Source of the DNA: Nipponacmea schrenckii
Lineage: Eukaryota; Mollusca; Gastropoda; Lottiidae
Direction: 5' to 3'
Length of the DNA stretch: 64,000 bases
Assembly: GCA_030562195.1 (NCBI GenBank)
Contig: CM060200.1
Coordinates: 28,187,023-28,251,022 of the forward strand
The position numbers and the translations under genes were made by a program. The notes under the pieces were generated by a model. That model made no database searches and had not been told where the DNA came from. It saw nothing but the letters and a program-made list of their open reading frames with translations. This document shows, piece by piece, positions 43,301 through 55,915 of this stretch; within the stretch, counting starts at the first letter, position 1, and each line of letters starts with the position of its first letter.

Positions 43301-45555
43301 GTGATGATCAGATAATTTTTAGCAGAAATACAGTGTCCGACTTAGCGGAATTTCGCAAAAATGAGAATACCTGTCTTGTGCTCACTCTACAAACTACAGT
43401 TTTGATTGCATTTTAATAAGTACTCTACTAAAGTGACAATTTTGATTCATATTTAGTCTGATTTCATGGTACATCTATGAATTTTTGCCCATTATCTGAT
43501 AAAACGGAACATGAATTTTTGCCCATTATCTGATAAGCCTGCGTGCCTGTATTAACTTATTAAAACCGAAGGTATTCCATGCTGTTGACACATGTCTTAA
43601 ATCTAAATCCCTCATTACGCCAGCTACCGTATAATTCCGAATATAGTGCACAGGCATGTATAATGCGCACCCCTTCCTTGCCTCTGCGGAATTGGGGAAA
43701 ATTCATTTACCCATGCATAGTGCGCACCCCTTTTCGCGGCAAAAATATGACTTTAAGATATCGGGAAATAGCTGTAAATCCCGTATTTATTGCTTCTAAT
43801 CTCTCGTAATGGTATTATTGAGTGCTATTTAGAAATCACGTATCATGCTATGAAATTACGGTACCGAGGATGATATTCTATTGGAATAAAAATGTGCAAT
43901 TACCTGGTAAACTTAGACGTATTGAAGAAGATATCATTGACAGAAATTTGAAGGGCTAATGGTAACTGACTTGGTGTAAGACTAATAGGCCCCATTATAC
44001 CTGTAATCATAATGCGAATGATAATCATGATATTGCGTCAGTTCATTTTTTGTGAATACTTGATGATTATACTAATCGATAAATTGTACACGACTTTACT
44101 GAGATACCGCGCTATTACGCATCTCACCTGATTCGGTATTTTTAATGCTATGGACGGCACAGAGGATGATATTCATCTTGAAGAAAAATGTGCAATTACC
44201 CGGTAAACTTAGAAGTATTGAAGAAGATATCATTGACAGGAATTCGATGGGCTAACGGTAACTGACTTGGTGTAAGACAAATAGGCACCATTATACTTGT
44301 AATCATAATGCGAATAATCATCATGATATTGCGTCAGTTCCTTTTGTGTGAATACTTAATTGTGATTGTTTCGTTTGTTTAACGTAAATAAATATCATTG
44401 TCTTTCTTAATTAAGTCTTTAATCATCGCTGGAGTGACACGATTCTCTCAATATTTTATTTTTATCGTCTGCTTTTACCCCCCGCATAGATTTATCGACT
44501 AGTATTGCCTCTCAACGGAAATGAAAAAATTGACGGCGTGAACCTTGTGTATCATATCTGATGAATAATTAGGAAAACAATGGATTATATTAAAATCCAG
44601 TTATTCTGGTAACCGTATTTATATTCAGGCAAGACTCGATTATGTATTGAGGCATGTCATCAAGCATGACAATCAATTGTTCCTATAAAAGCCATCCAAA
44701 ATGCTTGGCCCGTGAATATTATTTTTGGTACCTCTCGTCTTCACATAACAAAGATATTAACTTGAATCATTTTAGTTTTGTTCAAATATTTAACAATAAA
44801 TATTTAATTTATAAGATAATAATCATATTGTGCCGTTATTAAAATCATAATTCAATCTTTTACACAAATCAATTTTACCGCGAATGTCGATGAAGGAAGA
44901 CAAAATGGCGGACCTTAACATCGACTTGCTGCATTCTTGTTGGGAAAAAATACTCCAAATTTATTTAACTGTATATAGTGCACACCCCCTCTTGTTGGGC
45001 CCTTTTTATGACAAAAACCTGATCATTATACATGGAAATATACGGTAGTTATGGAAGGGAAGATGATATATATAGGGCTCCATATAAACAAAGTTAGCAT
45101 ACTCTGCCTACAGTGTTCAAGTATCAATGTTAACATTATAAATCATAATTTGATCAATAATAGAAAAAAGTGTTCTACAGTTCATACTGACAAGTGTAAG
45201 GTTTTCCAAATTTATCTGAAAAGGTTATTTTTTTTGTTATATAATTTTTAGTGATTACCACAGAGAAAACCAATATTTTATTACGATATTTACATCAACA
45301 ATGGGATAAAAAGGTCAGTAATTTTTAATGATTTGTCATTTGTATAAACCATTGTCTTTTATGGTAGATTAGATCCCCTTTCATTACCTTCCTGAAGTAA
45401 TCGCTTTGCATTTTTGATCATTATCATTATTCATTATGTTTTAATTTCAGAACACGAATAAAAAGAGAGATTCTAGTAGGGCAAGTTTAGAGAGTGAAGA
45501 AAATAACATACCAAATAAATTTCCTCGATTATCCAATACGGATGATCATTCTTAA
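40368..45555 (+). CDS. DDA1: DET1- and DDB1-associated protein 1 (5 exons)
   Basis: DDA1 is a small core partner of DDB1 in cullin 4 ubiquitin ligases (DDB1-DDA1-DET1 and DCAF complexes). Exons: 40368-40370 (ATG only), 40509-40589, 42507-42558, 45252-45313, 45451-45555, with GT/AG borders and consistent phases, giving 100 aa (vertebrate about 102). Visible signature stretches: [19 protein letters not shown] (residues 2-20), [16 protein letters not shown] (residues 30-45) and [18 protein letters not shown] (about residues 49-66), then a Lys/Ser/Glu-rich tail. The first coding exon holds only the initiator Met. Introns 2 and 3 carry a 1.13-kb TA-flanked MITE, a pearl-like element and a 1.4-kb TIR element. 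A possible AATAAA is at 45875. Confidence 0.95.
40988..42119. mobile_element. 1.13-kb TA-flanked element with motif-array TIRs
   Basis: Both ends carry inverted arrays of short motifs of the type GTCAACTCGGGTACA and GTTAACTCGGAGACA, about 75-110 bp per side (40990-41095 and 42000-42117). TA flanks each end, fitting Tc1/mariner-type insertion. The interior has no coding potential. It lies in DDA1 intron 2. Confidence 0.8.
42610..43436 (-). mobile_element. pearl/Helitron-like element E
   Basis: The terminal hairpin TATACGCCCTC...AGGGCGTATA is at 42610-42641, followed by a short CTGT tract and about 4.5 tandem units of 171 bp (marker CTCACTCTACAGACTACAG at about 42695, 42868, 43039 and 43210). 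The unit sequence differs from those of elements A-D. No left-end sequence is found, so it is probably truncated. It lies in DDA1 intron 3. Confidence 0.7.
43625..45047. mobile_element. 1.42-kb TIR element in DDA1 intron 3
   Basis: The ends read TACCGTATAATTCC and GGAAATATACGGTA, with TA at both borders. Subterminal sequences such as ATATAGTGCAC and GTATAATGCGCACCCC recur in both arms. The middle contains a roughly 200-bp segment in two direct copies about 297 bp apart (about 43870-44075 and 44165-44370). No transposase is seen; open frames inside are short. Confidence 0.65.
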
Positions 45556-46798
45556 AATAGAGACTGAAATAATACTGAGAGACTGTGTGTATATAGACTT
45601 TTACTAATTCCAATCACTGGAGATATGAGACAGACCACAAACACTTTCTCTGTCAGTGAACCTATTAAGATTCTTACAGGAACAGTTAGGAAGCTATTCT
45701 AGTTTTTCCATGTGAGTATGGCGCATTTAAGGCTTCATTTACCCTTCAATTCTCTATAGCATGTACAATTTAGACACACAATTCAGCTCTTTCTTTTAAG
45801 GGTGGAAAATGTTTATTGGAAAATTTGAAATTAGAAAATGAAGCTTGAAATGCCTTTATCAACTCAAACATGGTAATAAAATTCCCTGAATTAAAGAGTT
45901 GTCCTGAAAGTTCAAATGAATTTGGTAATTTAATTTATTTTGGAAGAGAAGTGAATGGAGTGAGGAAACCAGAAGATTTTAATGTGTGTTTATCTTGAAG
46001 CAGAATACAGAAAGGACTTACTGCTTGACTTAAACTAGATTTAATTTAACTATTTTTACCTTTTTGTCTCTGGGGAAATAATACTATGGCCAAATTTGTT
46101 ATTCTTCTTTTAGATCAAAGTCATTATTGTGAAATATTGTTCATAGATTTTTGTGAAATATTTTAAAGATTGACAGTACAAATTTTGTTTATTGAGCATA
46201 ACATCACTAGTAGAAAATCTGATTATATTATATAAGTCATAAAATACTTAATTTTAATGGAATAGCAGGAACCCCAGACATCTTAGCGATAATCTGAACA
46301 TACAAATCTATGTTGTTCCAGAAACAAACCTTAGAAAACCTCTTTACTATCTATTTAACTGTATATGATTATTTTTAGGTCATTATTTATTTCAAAATAT
46401 TTTTATTTTATTATAAGACTAGAAATATAGTAGTGTTTTCTTCATGAACCCTGAACCTCAGTTTAAAATCAAAAATATAATATAATTTAGAATTGGTAAG
46501 GTCCCATTCTGGTTGCAGATATTTTCTTTTCCTCATTTTTACACATTTCTTGGCTATTTGTGGCAAAAATAATTTTAAAATTTCAAGATCTTAAGATGAA
46601 AATTTGTAGCTCTGATGGTCCACTTACTGGCTAATAGTCAAAATAAACTGGCCTTGTTCGGACATACCATATAGACACACCCCTACCAAGAACAGTTGTT
46701 TGGTTCTTAATAATTAACATATTTGGTGTTTTTTTTTTAAAAATACAGTTTGATCTAAAGTCTTTTTTGAAATAGAAACCACTGAATGGAATTTAACT
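45556..46798. other. DDA1 3' region, no further gene seen
   Basis: AT-rich sequence after the DDA1 stop. It probably includes the 3' UTR (candidate AATAAA at 45875-45880). No exon or repeat is recognised. Confidence 0.4.
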
Positions 46799-47116
46799 TA
46801 AAGTGATACTATGTTTTAGAATGGACATGAAATTTAAATTCTCAAAAATGATAAATTTATATATATATATTCAACTTACCTGATGTCATAAAGTAACAGA
46901 ATCACTATAAAATCTGGAAAATCACAAAACTTAGTCAATTTATTAAATGTTTTTCAGTTGTATAATTACTAAGTTTTTTTTTTAATTTATTGTATTATAT
47001 AAGGATTCTGTTATATTTTTTATGACAGCAATTATATCTACTGATGAATATATCATACTCTTAGTTCAAAATTCTAAAAATTCTATGTTCATTCTAAAAC
47101 GCAGTAATCCTTAAAA
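46799..47116. mobile_element. palindromic MITE, copy 2 of 3
   Basis: The ends GTTTTAGAATGGACATGAAA and TTCTATGTTCATTCTAAAAC are inverted. The interior shares CATAAAGTAACAGAATC and AAATCTGGAAAATCACAAAA with the copy at 57630-57942. Confidence 0.65.
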
Positions 47117-48483
47117 ATAATACAGAAACTGAAGAATGAAACTGTAAAATATAAATGTATATATTAAATGTAAAATGTATGTATATATTATAAATTTCTC
47201 TGCCTTTTTTTATTATTTAAAACTGCATTATGAATGGATGGATGGCTACAGACCAAATTTATTTTACAATGTCCAAAAAGAATGAAGGTGTTTTAAACTT
47301 AACAAGATCAGTTTCTTTTGTTTGGAGGTTGAACATAATCAAAGCTTTATTAAAGGGACAGATTCACCATTTCTTGGATTAATCATTCTTTCATCTCAGA
47401 AAATGATGACAATACATTTAATGAGACTGTGACATATAAAATTACATAATATGTAGACTATTTCTATATTTGCATAGATTTTCATGCCTTTCTAGTTTTC
47501 TAAGGACTATCTACATTTCAAACTCCAAATTAACACGTGAAAATTGCGAACTTGTCCCTTTAAGTTAAATCTTTAGTTTATAAATACTTACAAAAGTTTA
47601 AAGGTAGCCTTTCAGGACTTAGTGTGTGTAAGGGACAGACAAAACTTCTTTTGCAAATTTTATTTTCTGTTATTTCCCAAATGTTTAGAATGGTGTGTGC
47701 TAGACTGTACTTGATGAACCTTGATTGGAGATTTCTAAACGGGTTCTGCCTGTTCATATTCTGTACCATATTAGGTATGGAATTGGATGTGTCAGATTCA
47801 CAATCTTCATATCTATTTTCTCCTTTACTATTTTGTTTCTGTCTGTAACTACTGTTGTTAAGGCCCACATGGAAGTTTCTGCAACTTTGGAAAAAGGAAC
47901 ATTGTCAGTAATTGCTATTTAATTTAGACGGCTCGGAACAACCTTGCATCCACATTTTCAAAATTCACTAATTACACACTTTGAAGAAAATTTTCTGATT
48001 TTTCAAGGTAAATCTGTCAATTTTTCAAGACCTGTACATATGAATGCTTGGAATGTGTTCTGAACTGTGTTCTGACATGTTTTTTTTAACATCCAGTTAA
48101 TAGCACGAATCCCAATTAAAATAAATTGAACAATTGAGTAACCCCCTAATGGCTGATAAGTGCTAGGTTAAATTGGATAGGATTGGCTTAAAGTTAAGCA
48201 AGGTGAAATCTGACAGACGAAGTATTATGTCCTAAAGCTTCATGGAAAATTTTCACAGCTGTTGTGAACTCTGACATTATTCATGGCAGTGGTTTGATTC
48301 AAATTTAGGTTAATATAAAAGGCTGAGTGAGTCCAGCCATTCTTTGCCTATTAATTCTTTCTCTAAAGACATTTCATTTAATTTTTATTCTAGAGCCAAT
48401 AGTTTCTCTGGGTGTAACTGAATGTGAGAGTAGGAATCAATTTACGTAGTATATTTTGGAAAAAAAACTAAGTTAAAACTGTA
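47117..48483. other. intergenic sequence, nothing recognised
   Basis: Low-complexity AT-rich DNA. Short open frames near 47580-47920 overlap on both strands without any protein-like signature and are left out. Confidence 0.4.
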
Positions 48484-48813
48484 TACTGTAAGGCTACATT
48501 ATTGCGAGATAGAAATTGATGCGTTAAATGCGACCTATCCGCGATCGCATTAATTTGTATCCGCATTTTTAAATAATTATTCCCAAGTGAATTATCTCTA
48601 AATTTGAAGCTGACTAGTAATCAACGACATTAAAAACAGAAGATTTTTCACACTTGACTCAGGTCTTCATTCATTAATCACTTTATTTAGAATTTTGATG
48701 ATATTAAAAAATGCAACACCTATGGCGGATCGCATTAATTTGTACTCGCATTTTAGTCTCTATACTCCATGTTGCATTAATTTGTTGACGCATTAATTTC
48801 TAGCCTTACAGTA
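48484..48813. mobile_element. TA-flanked MITE, copy B
   Basis: Same family as 20212-20623 but inverted. The ends CTGTAAGGCTA and TAGCCTTACAG are flanked by TA. Subterminal CGCATTAATTTGTA motifs recur. It is about 80 bp shorter than copy A. Confidence 0.8.
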
Positions 48814-49743
48814 TTTTAGTGAAAATATTCTGAAAATCAAACCACATGTAGGGCCTACTGGTAATTTAAATGAATTTCATAAAACAAGCATAACATCTCT
48901 TTTATCAGTGGACTTGTTAGCAGTATATGACAGAATTCCTCTATAATCCAATAAATACAGAAACTAAGTAATAATGCATTACACTAAGTAAGTTTGAAAT
49001 AGTTAGAGGCTTTTTCTGTTAATACTTAGTTTAATGGATGAAGTGTGATCCATAGAGATTCTTTTTTTTTTTTTTTTGTCATACTGATGAATGTATCCTC
49101 TTATTGATCAAGTTTGAGACTTTAAATATTATCACTTGAGAACGTTACCTGTATGTGTAATGAAAAACTGTGTTTAAAAGAATAAACAGAAGTCTATATC
49201 ATTATAATTGTTGTCTTTTAATATTTAATGTTCATTCTAATCCTTTAATGTACCAGAGAAGAGTAATATATTAACATTATCAAAATAATTTGTGGGCCTA
49301 ATATATATTATTAAGTAAGCCTACTGTTAATTGACAAACAGGAAACAGTCAAAATCCCTGTTTTTATGATACTCAACAGCTCTAAAGGTGCCTTAGTGCA
49401 TTGTCAAAAGAAGGAGTGAGTGAACCCACAATAAAAAAACAAAATATTTAGCACTGTTGGTAATTCAGATCTCTCTCAATTTTGGAAGCTAAATGTACTA
49501 TTAATTTAAAAAAAAAATAATAATCGAATATTAATTTGTTTGTTTGTTTTTTTTTTTAAATGAATCTAGGGGGGTCGAAGGCATGGCCCCTCCTAGTCAC
49601 CATTAAAAGCGCCACTGTCTCCACGAAGTACTTAATAAAGTTGGTCGGCCAGCTGGGCAGATCAAATAAACCGTGAAACAAATTCTGCAGAAGTCATGTG
49701 ATCATCATTTGGTCGTACAAAATCTTAGATTTTAAAGTCGAAG
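48814..49743. other. intergenic sequence and possible promoter region
   Basis: No gene is seen. There are T tracts at about 49062-49077 and 49547-49557. From about 49560 the sequence becomes less AT-rich up to a candidate first exon at 49744, as expected for a promoter region. Confidence 0.35.
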
Positions 49744-49768
49744 ATGGCAGATTCAATAGTTAAAACAT
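49744..49768 (+). CDS. candidate alternative first exon of MFSD1-like gene
   Basis: AAGATGGCAG gives a start in good context: eight codons (MADSIVKT) plus one base, followed by GTAAGTG. The phase (1) fits the acceptor at 57521, giving a Cys at the junction. A local rise in GC upstream supports a promoter. It could instead belong to another transcript. Confidence 0.35.
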
Positions 49769-50895
49769 GTAAGTGTTTTTTCAATTTTTTGGCCGCTTTT
49801 TCAATGATTAGATCTGAACTGAATTGAGATAGAAGTACAATATTTACTTGATATCAATTGTAAATAAATATATTAATTTTTTGATCGTAGATCAAATCAT
49901 CTTTCATATAGGCTAGGCCTAATTATATTGTCGCGATCCTTGTTTGTTTTATTTTTGTTCATTCGAGTCATTCGTTGATTACTCTGTTGTGGACTATATT
50001 TTTCGAAAAAAGTTTAAAATCCCAAAACAGACAATAGTACAGCTGTGGACCCCTATTTATCTAAAATATAACCCTGAATTAGTTGATACCTGAAGTTTCT
50101 ATAAACAATAACACAAAAGTGGACCACTCTATATAGAGCATAATGCAAAGTTAGATGAGGTCTGGTAATTCTATGAACTGACATAGACTACAATATTTGA
50201 CTTATTGGCTACCCTCTAGAATATAACACAGGTATTGTCTGCAGAGTTTCTAAAAGTTAGTTGATTATAGTACAACAGTAGGCCTACACCCTCTAAAATA
50301 TAGATCAAAGTTATTTGATGTTTGAATATGTAACCAGAATAAACCTGCTATCTTATCTAATTATCTAATAGTTTTAATTACAAAACTGATCCAAGTTTTC
50401 TTATCTCTTACTTACTAAAAATAGGCTACTTCTTATTTTAAAGTGATAGCCTTGTAGTGATTAAAATGCAAATCTGAATGGTTTTATATTTTATTATGTG
50501 CTTATCGTTGTTTAACCACTCGAAAAAATCTTGGCCACCCTACATAATGAGCAGCTTGTCTTGTCAAGAAATCCACCAGAACACAAACTGAAAAGTTAGC
50601 TTACCTTATGTAAATTTTGACTTGAAATTTTCTTTTATTATGACTTGATAAAAAGCTAAAAGCTAAGAAATAAAACCAAATAATGCAAGCTGTGTTTTAC
50701 TACAAAGCTTTCTATGATTAATGCCCTTCTGAATCAGCACATGCCTTTATACAAACTACCTGAACTAGTCATTTGGGGAACTCGATTTGCAGCTTGTAGA
50801 ATCGGAGATATTCTTCCCGAAGTGTCTTCTGGTAAGGTCAATTGAGTGAGTAGCAGAAAAAATATGTCACACACCACACTTGCTGCACTTGAATG

Positions 50896-51102
50896 CTATT
50901 TTGCCATTTTGTCTTCTGTCTCTTGCATCCCGGACTCGGAAGACCCAGAGGACCTTTCGGAAAGCTGAAGAGGATAAATCGAGCAGACGGAATATTGATC
51001 TTTTGGAATAAGAAGGTGACCCATGTAGACATGGGGAATCAATCCACCTTCAATAAAGATGCTGACTGAAATACCGTAGGTCAAAGTGTCCCGAGATCGC
51101 AT
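50896..51102 (-). other. possible orphan exon, unrecognised
   Basis: A less AT-rich patch has an open minus frame of about 68 codons containing IFIEGGLIPHVYMG and ending SGMQETEDKMAK before a stop. A CAAG just upstream might be an acceptor. No family is recognised and it has no visible partner exons, so it may be a relic of an inserted element or a retrocopy. Confidence 0.2.
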
Positions 51103-51518
51103 AAGTGTGATACCCTTGAGAAAGATAATGTTCTGTTTCTATGACTTAATCTTTAACTTTATAATTCCTAACCATATTTGTTAAATACTATGTGTAAGTT
51201 TAGCCTGTGTAGGCCTACTCTGATCACTATTACTGACTAATATGATACTTGACAAATCAAGTGGACTTTACTCTGTAATGTTTATGACTAAAATTATCCT
51301 TCATTACTTCACTACATAACCAGTCCCAATCATCTCTGCTTATATTATATAAGGGAACTTGAAATTAGAGAAATATCAAGTAAATGTTGTTCCAGCAAGC
51401 TAGTTTGCGAAATAACAAAAGAAAATTTATTTGTTTGAAGCAGGCTGCTGCGTTTAATTTTAACTAAATTAATCTTAGCCCATTTAGTAATTTAGTGTTT
51501 ATTAAAACAATATTTTAG

Positions 51519-52531
51519 GGTGGTGTTCTTTCTCCCATTCTCTTTTGTGTATACATTGATGAGTTACTTTTAAGATTGAAGAGCAGCAATATTGGTAGTA
51601 ATATTGAAAATGTTTATGTAGGTGCTATTGCCGATGCTGATGATGTCACCCTTGTCACTCCATCAAGACATTCGCTTACTAAATTGCTACAGATTGCCGA
51701 TGCATATTCAAAAAATTATCAGGTCAATTTCAATCCCGATAAATGCAAACTTGTATTGTTTAGCCATAAAAAGAAACCAATTGTTATTAAAGATGTTATA
51801 TGTAATGGTAAAGTTATAAAAATTATATCAGAAGTTTATTTAGGTAATTATATTCACACTAATTGTAAAGAGACACAAATGAATGAATGCATTAATAAGT
51901 TTATTACAAAATTCAATATAACTATTTCCTGTTTTAAGCATGCCTACTCAAAAACTAAATATCGTCTTTTCAAACTTTTTGTATGCCCCTCTCCCATAAA
52001 AGTATAGCAAATTTTTACTGTGCTTGGCGAAAATGCATTCACCAACTTTTTAAAGTGCCATATCGCACCTGTAATGTTTTAATTCATAAAATATGTAATG
52101 ATTATAATATTGATATTCAACTAGAAAAACATTTTATAAAATTTTTCTATGGTGTAATGAAAAGTGACAATATATGTACAAGAATATGTGGTATGCTTGC
52201 ACTTTATGGCAGTACTTCTAATACATGTAATCTTAATCTTATATCACATAGATATCTTATTTCTAAATATCGCATTGAAAAACTAAATCCTAACAGATTT
52301 GCCAGTTTAGTTAGTGCTGACAACCCAGAAAATATGCAAATAGCTGGTGCCATAATTGATAAGCTTTGTCAAAGAGAACAAACGACTGACTCAGATATGA
52401 TTTAAAAGAAATAATTAATTATTTGTGTGTAAAATAATATTTGACTGTATTGTGTATATATTTTTGTGTTTAATCTTGTTCTATGAATTGTACTTTTTCA
52501 ATGTACGAATAAATATATTATTATTATTATC
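51519..52531 (+). mobile_element. 5'-truncated non-LTR retrotransposon fragment
   Basis: It encodes the end of a reverse transcriptase: GGVLSPILFCVYIDELLLRL at 51519, then ADADDVTLV, where a YADD box is expected and the Tyr is replaced, then NYQVNFNPDKCKLVLF and a C-terminal domain (YCAWRKCIHQLF) in another frame from about 51985 to 52405. The frame change and altered active site show it is dead. The 3' end has an AATAAATATATTATTATTAT tail. It lies in the MFSD1-like intron if the upstream first exon is used. Confidence 0.85.
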
Positions 52532-52741
52532 TACTGTCATATAAAGAAATGTCCTATAAAATCTGGTAAATGTGTTAAGCACTAAATTGTAGCCCTGAAG
52601 AAAAAATTCATTTGTATAGAAAATACTCATCTAATGTATTTAGATCAAGTCTAAATTTTATCTGAATCCCGTTGTATAAGTCGTAGTGTATTAGGAATTA
52701 TACACTTATTCTTAATAAGTTTTTCCATCTTAATATATTTT

Positions 52742-53712
52742 TATACGTCCACATGGAAATGTGGACGTATATTGCCGTCGCCCTTGTCCGTCCGTCCGTC
52801 CGTCGGTCCGTCCACATTTGTTGTATCCACGATAGAGGCTACAGTTTTTATCTGATCTTAATGAAACTTGGTATACATGTATATATTGATGATATCTCGG
52901 TCAAGTTCGAAAATGGAAATTATCGCATGAACGGTTTTTGAGTTATTGCACTTGACTTAGTAAAAACGCGTCAAATTTGGGTTGTATCCACAATAGAGGC
53001 TACAGTGTTTATCCGATCTTAATGAAACTTGGTATACATGTATATATTGATGATATCTCGGTCAAGTTCGAAAATGGAAATTATCGAATGAATGTTTTTT
53101 GAGTTATTGCCCTTGACTTAGTAAAAACGCGTTAAATTTGGGTTGTATCCACAATAGAGGCTACAGTTTTTATCCAATCTTAATGAAACTTTGTATACAT
53201 GTATATGTTGATGATATCTCGGTCAAGTTCAAAAATGGAAATTGTCGAATGAACGGATTTTGAGTTATTGCACTTGACTTTGTCAAAACGCGTCAAATTT
53301 GGGTTGTATCCACAATAGAGGCTACAGTTTTTATCCAATCTTAATGAAACTTGGTATACATGTATATATTGATGATATCTCGGTCAAGTTCGAAAATTGA
53401 AATTATCGAATGAACAGTTTTTGAGTTATTGCCCTTGACTTAGTAAAAACGCGTCAAATTTGGGTTGTATCCACGATAGAGGCTACAGTTTTTATCCGAT
53501 CTTAATGAAACTTGGTATACATGTATATATTGATGATAGCTTGGTCAAGTTCAAAAATGGAAATTATCGGATGAACGGATTTTGAGTTATTGCCCTTGAC
53601 TTAGTAAAAACGCGTCAAATTTGTGTTGTATCCAAGATAGAGGCTAAAGTTTTTATCCAATCTTAATGAAACTTGGTATGCATGTATGTAAATTATCGAA
53701 TGAACAGATTTT
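52742..53712 (-). mobile_element. pearl/Helitron-like element F1
   Basis: The terminal hairpin TATACGTCCAC...GTGGACGTATA is at 52742-52771, followed by (CCGT)n at 52788-52811 and about six tandem units of roughly 160 bp (marker ATAGAGGCTACAGTTTTTAT). No opposite end is seen before the next hairpin at 53713, so it is truncated by, or fused to, F2. Confidence 0.7.
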
Positions 53713-55015
53713 TATATGCCCAGATGAATATGTGGACGTATAATGTCGTTGCCCATGTCCGTCTATCTGTCAGTCCGTCAACATTTTTTGTAGACACTAT
53801 AGAAGCTACAATTTTCTATGGATTTTAATGAAACTTAGTATGAGCATTGGTATTGATAAGACGATAGTCAAGTTCGATTTGGACGATTTTTCGATAAACG
53901 GTTTTTGAGTTATTGCCCCTGCCTCTATATATTTTGTAGACACAATAGAAGCTACAATTTTCAATGGATTTTATTGAAACTTGGTGTGAGCATTGGAATT
54001 GATAAGACGGCTGTCAACTTTAAATTTGAAGATTTTTTTGATGAACTGTTTTTGAGTTATTGCCCTTGACTTATTTACATCACGTCAAAATTTATTGTTG
54101 ATGCAATAGAAGCTACCATTTTCATTGCATTTGAATGAAACTTGGTATGAGCATTGGAATTGATAAGGCGGTGGTCAGGTTCAGATTTTTTGATGAATAG
54201 TTTATGAGTAATTGCCCTTGACTAAGTAAACTTGCGTAAAAATTCATTTTCTGTAGACACTATAGAAGCTACAATTATCTATGGATTTTAATGAAACTTT
54301 GTATGAGCATTGGAATTGATAAGACAGCAGTCAAGTTCAATTTGGACGATATTGCGATAAACAGTTTTGGAGTTATTGCCCCTGCCTCTATATTTGTTGA
54401 ATTTGGCAATTTTTTTGATGAACAGTTTTTGAGTTATTCCCCTTGATGAAGTAAAATCTTGTCAAAATTTTAGTGTCGATGCAATTAATCCTCCAATTTT
54501 CATGGAAATTGGTGTGAGCATTGGAATTGATTAGACCAGTCAAGTTTGAATTTGACAGTTTTTCAATGAACTGTTTTGAGTTATTGCCCTTGACTTAGTG
54601 AAATTGCGTCAAGATTCTATTGTGGTTTCAATAAGAAGCTTTAATTTTCAAAAGTTTTTGATGGAACTTGGTGTAAGCATCTTAATAGATAAGACATTAG
54701 TCAAGTTTGAATTTCCGACTTTTTTAATGAATGGTCTTTGAGTTATTGCCCTTGACTTAGTAATATTGCATCAAAAATATTTGTGGGTGCAAAATAAGCT
54801 ACAATTTTTTAATAGATTTGATGAAACTTGGTACGAGTATTGAAATAGATAAGATGGTGGTCAAGTTCTAATTTGACGATTTTCCATGAACAGTTTTTGA
54901 GTTTTTGCCCTTGACTTCAATATCCATTTAGTGAATGTTTTTGAGTTATTGCTCAATTTATTTTTCAAATTCAATGCTGCCAGTGGGCGTATGTTACCTT
55001 GCCTGGCAAGCTATC
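53713..55015 (-). mobile_element. pearl/Helitron-like element F2
   Basis: It begins with the hairpin TATATGCCCAG...GTGGACGTATA (53713-53742), then a degraded CCGT/CTGT tract and diverged units of about 160 bp (marker TTTTTGAGTTATTGCC). It ends TGCCAGTGGGCGTATGTTAC followed by CTTGCCTGGCAAGC at about 54977-55010, the complement of the left end of elements A and C. Confidence 0.7.
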
Positions 55016-55584
55016 TTTCTGTATTATATATAATAGTGATTTGTTAGTCAATTTGAATATATTTTACTGTGTATATAAAACAACTTTTTAAAATTATGCT
55101 TGTAGATCTAATCACAAAATCAAGAAAGTACGATTTCAGACATCAAATTCCAAATCTAGACCAAAAATTGTCAAAAATAGGGATACAAAAAAACCCATAT
55201 ATTTGGGAAAAGGAGAATATTAAAAGAATAACATGATACAATCAAAAAATGTTTTGGTGGTCTGTGTTCAGATAGTCCCCTAAGGATGAGGTACCTGAAC
55301 AGGTACAAGGCTGAATTAGGACACCCCCCCCCCCTTCCCAGAACCCCCAAAACAGGATTTTCATGTTATTCAGTACAAAATTAAACATACCCATTTACAA
55401 ATAAACATCATACTTCAAATTAAATTAACCATAAATAAGTGTGAATTGTTAGATTGTTGTGATAGATCAGTATATATCACAATATTAGAAATTGAACTAT
55501 TAAAAGTTAGGCCAATTTATTTATTGTTTTACAGATCCTCTTTCTTTACTTCTTCAGTCTTCATCTATCATTCCATATTTCAAT

Positions 55585-55905
55585 AAAACACAGTCGTGAT
55601 TTTAATAAAACACATGGTTACAATAAAACACAGTAATGTTTTCAATAAACCACATGATTTCAATAAAACATATGATTTTAATAAAACACTTAGGTTTTAT
55701 AAACCACATGGATACAATAAAACACATGATTTCAATAAAACACATGATTTCAATAAAACCCATGATTCCAAACAAAAAACATGATTTCCATTACTCTCAA
55801 TAAAACACATGATTTCCATAACTTTCAATAAAACACATGATTTCCACAACTTTCAATAAAACACATGATTTCCTTAACTCTCAATAAAACACATGATTTC
55901 AATAA
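55585..55905. repeat. 18-bp-type minisatellite
   Basis: Tandem variants of AATAAAACACATGATTTC, some with inserted ACTTTC/ACTCTC. It lies just before the next pearl-like hairpin. Noncoding. Confidence 0.85.
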
Positions 55906-55915
55906 CACATATAAT

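Noticed and set aside
43579..43809. 76-codon open frame spanning the left end of a TIR element
   Set aside because: It crosses the element border and its sequence is the inverted-repeat arm.
44905..45040. AAAATGGCGGACC start-like context with a 40-codon frame (MADLNID...)
   Set aside because: It lies inside the TIR element in DDA1 intron 3, has no donor in frame, and resembles a YY1-type motif rather than a first exon.
47578..47922. Overlapping open frames on both strands
   Set aside because: No splice sites, domains or coding-like composition.
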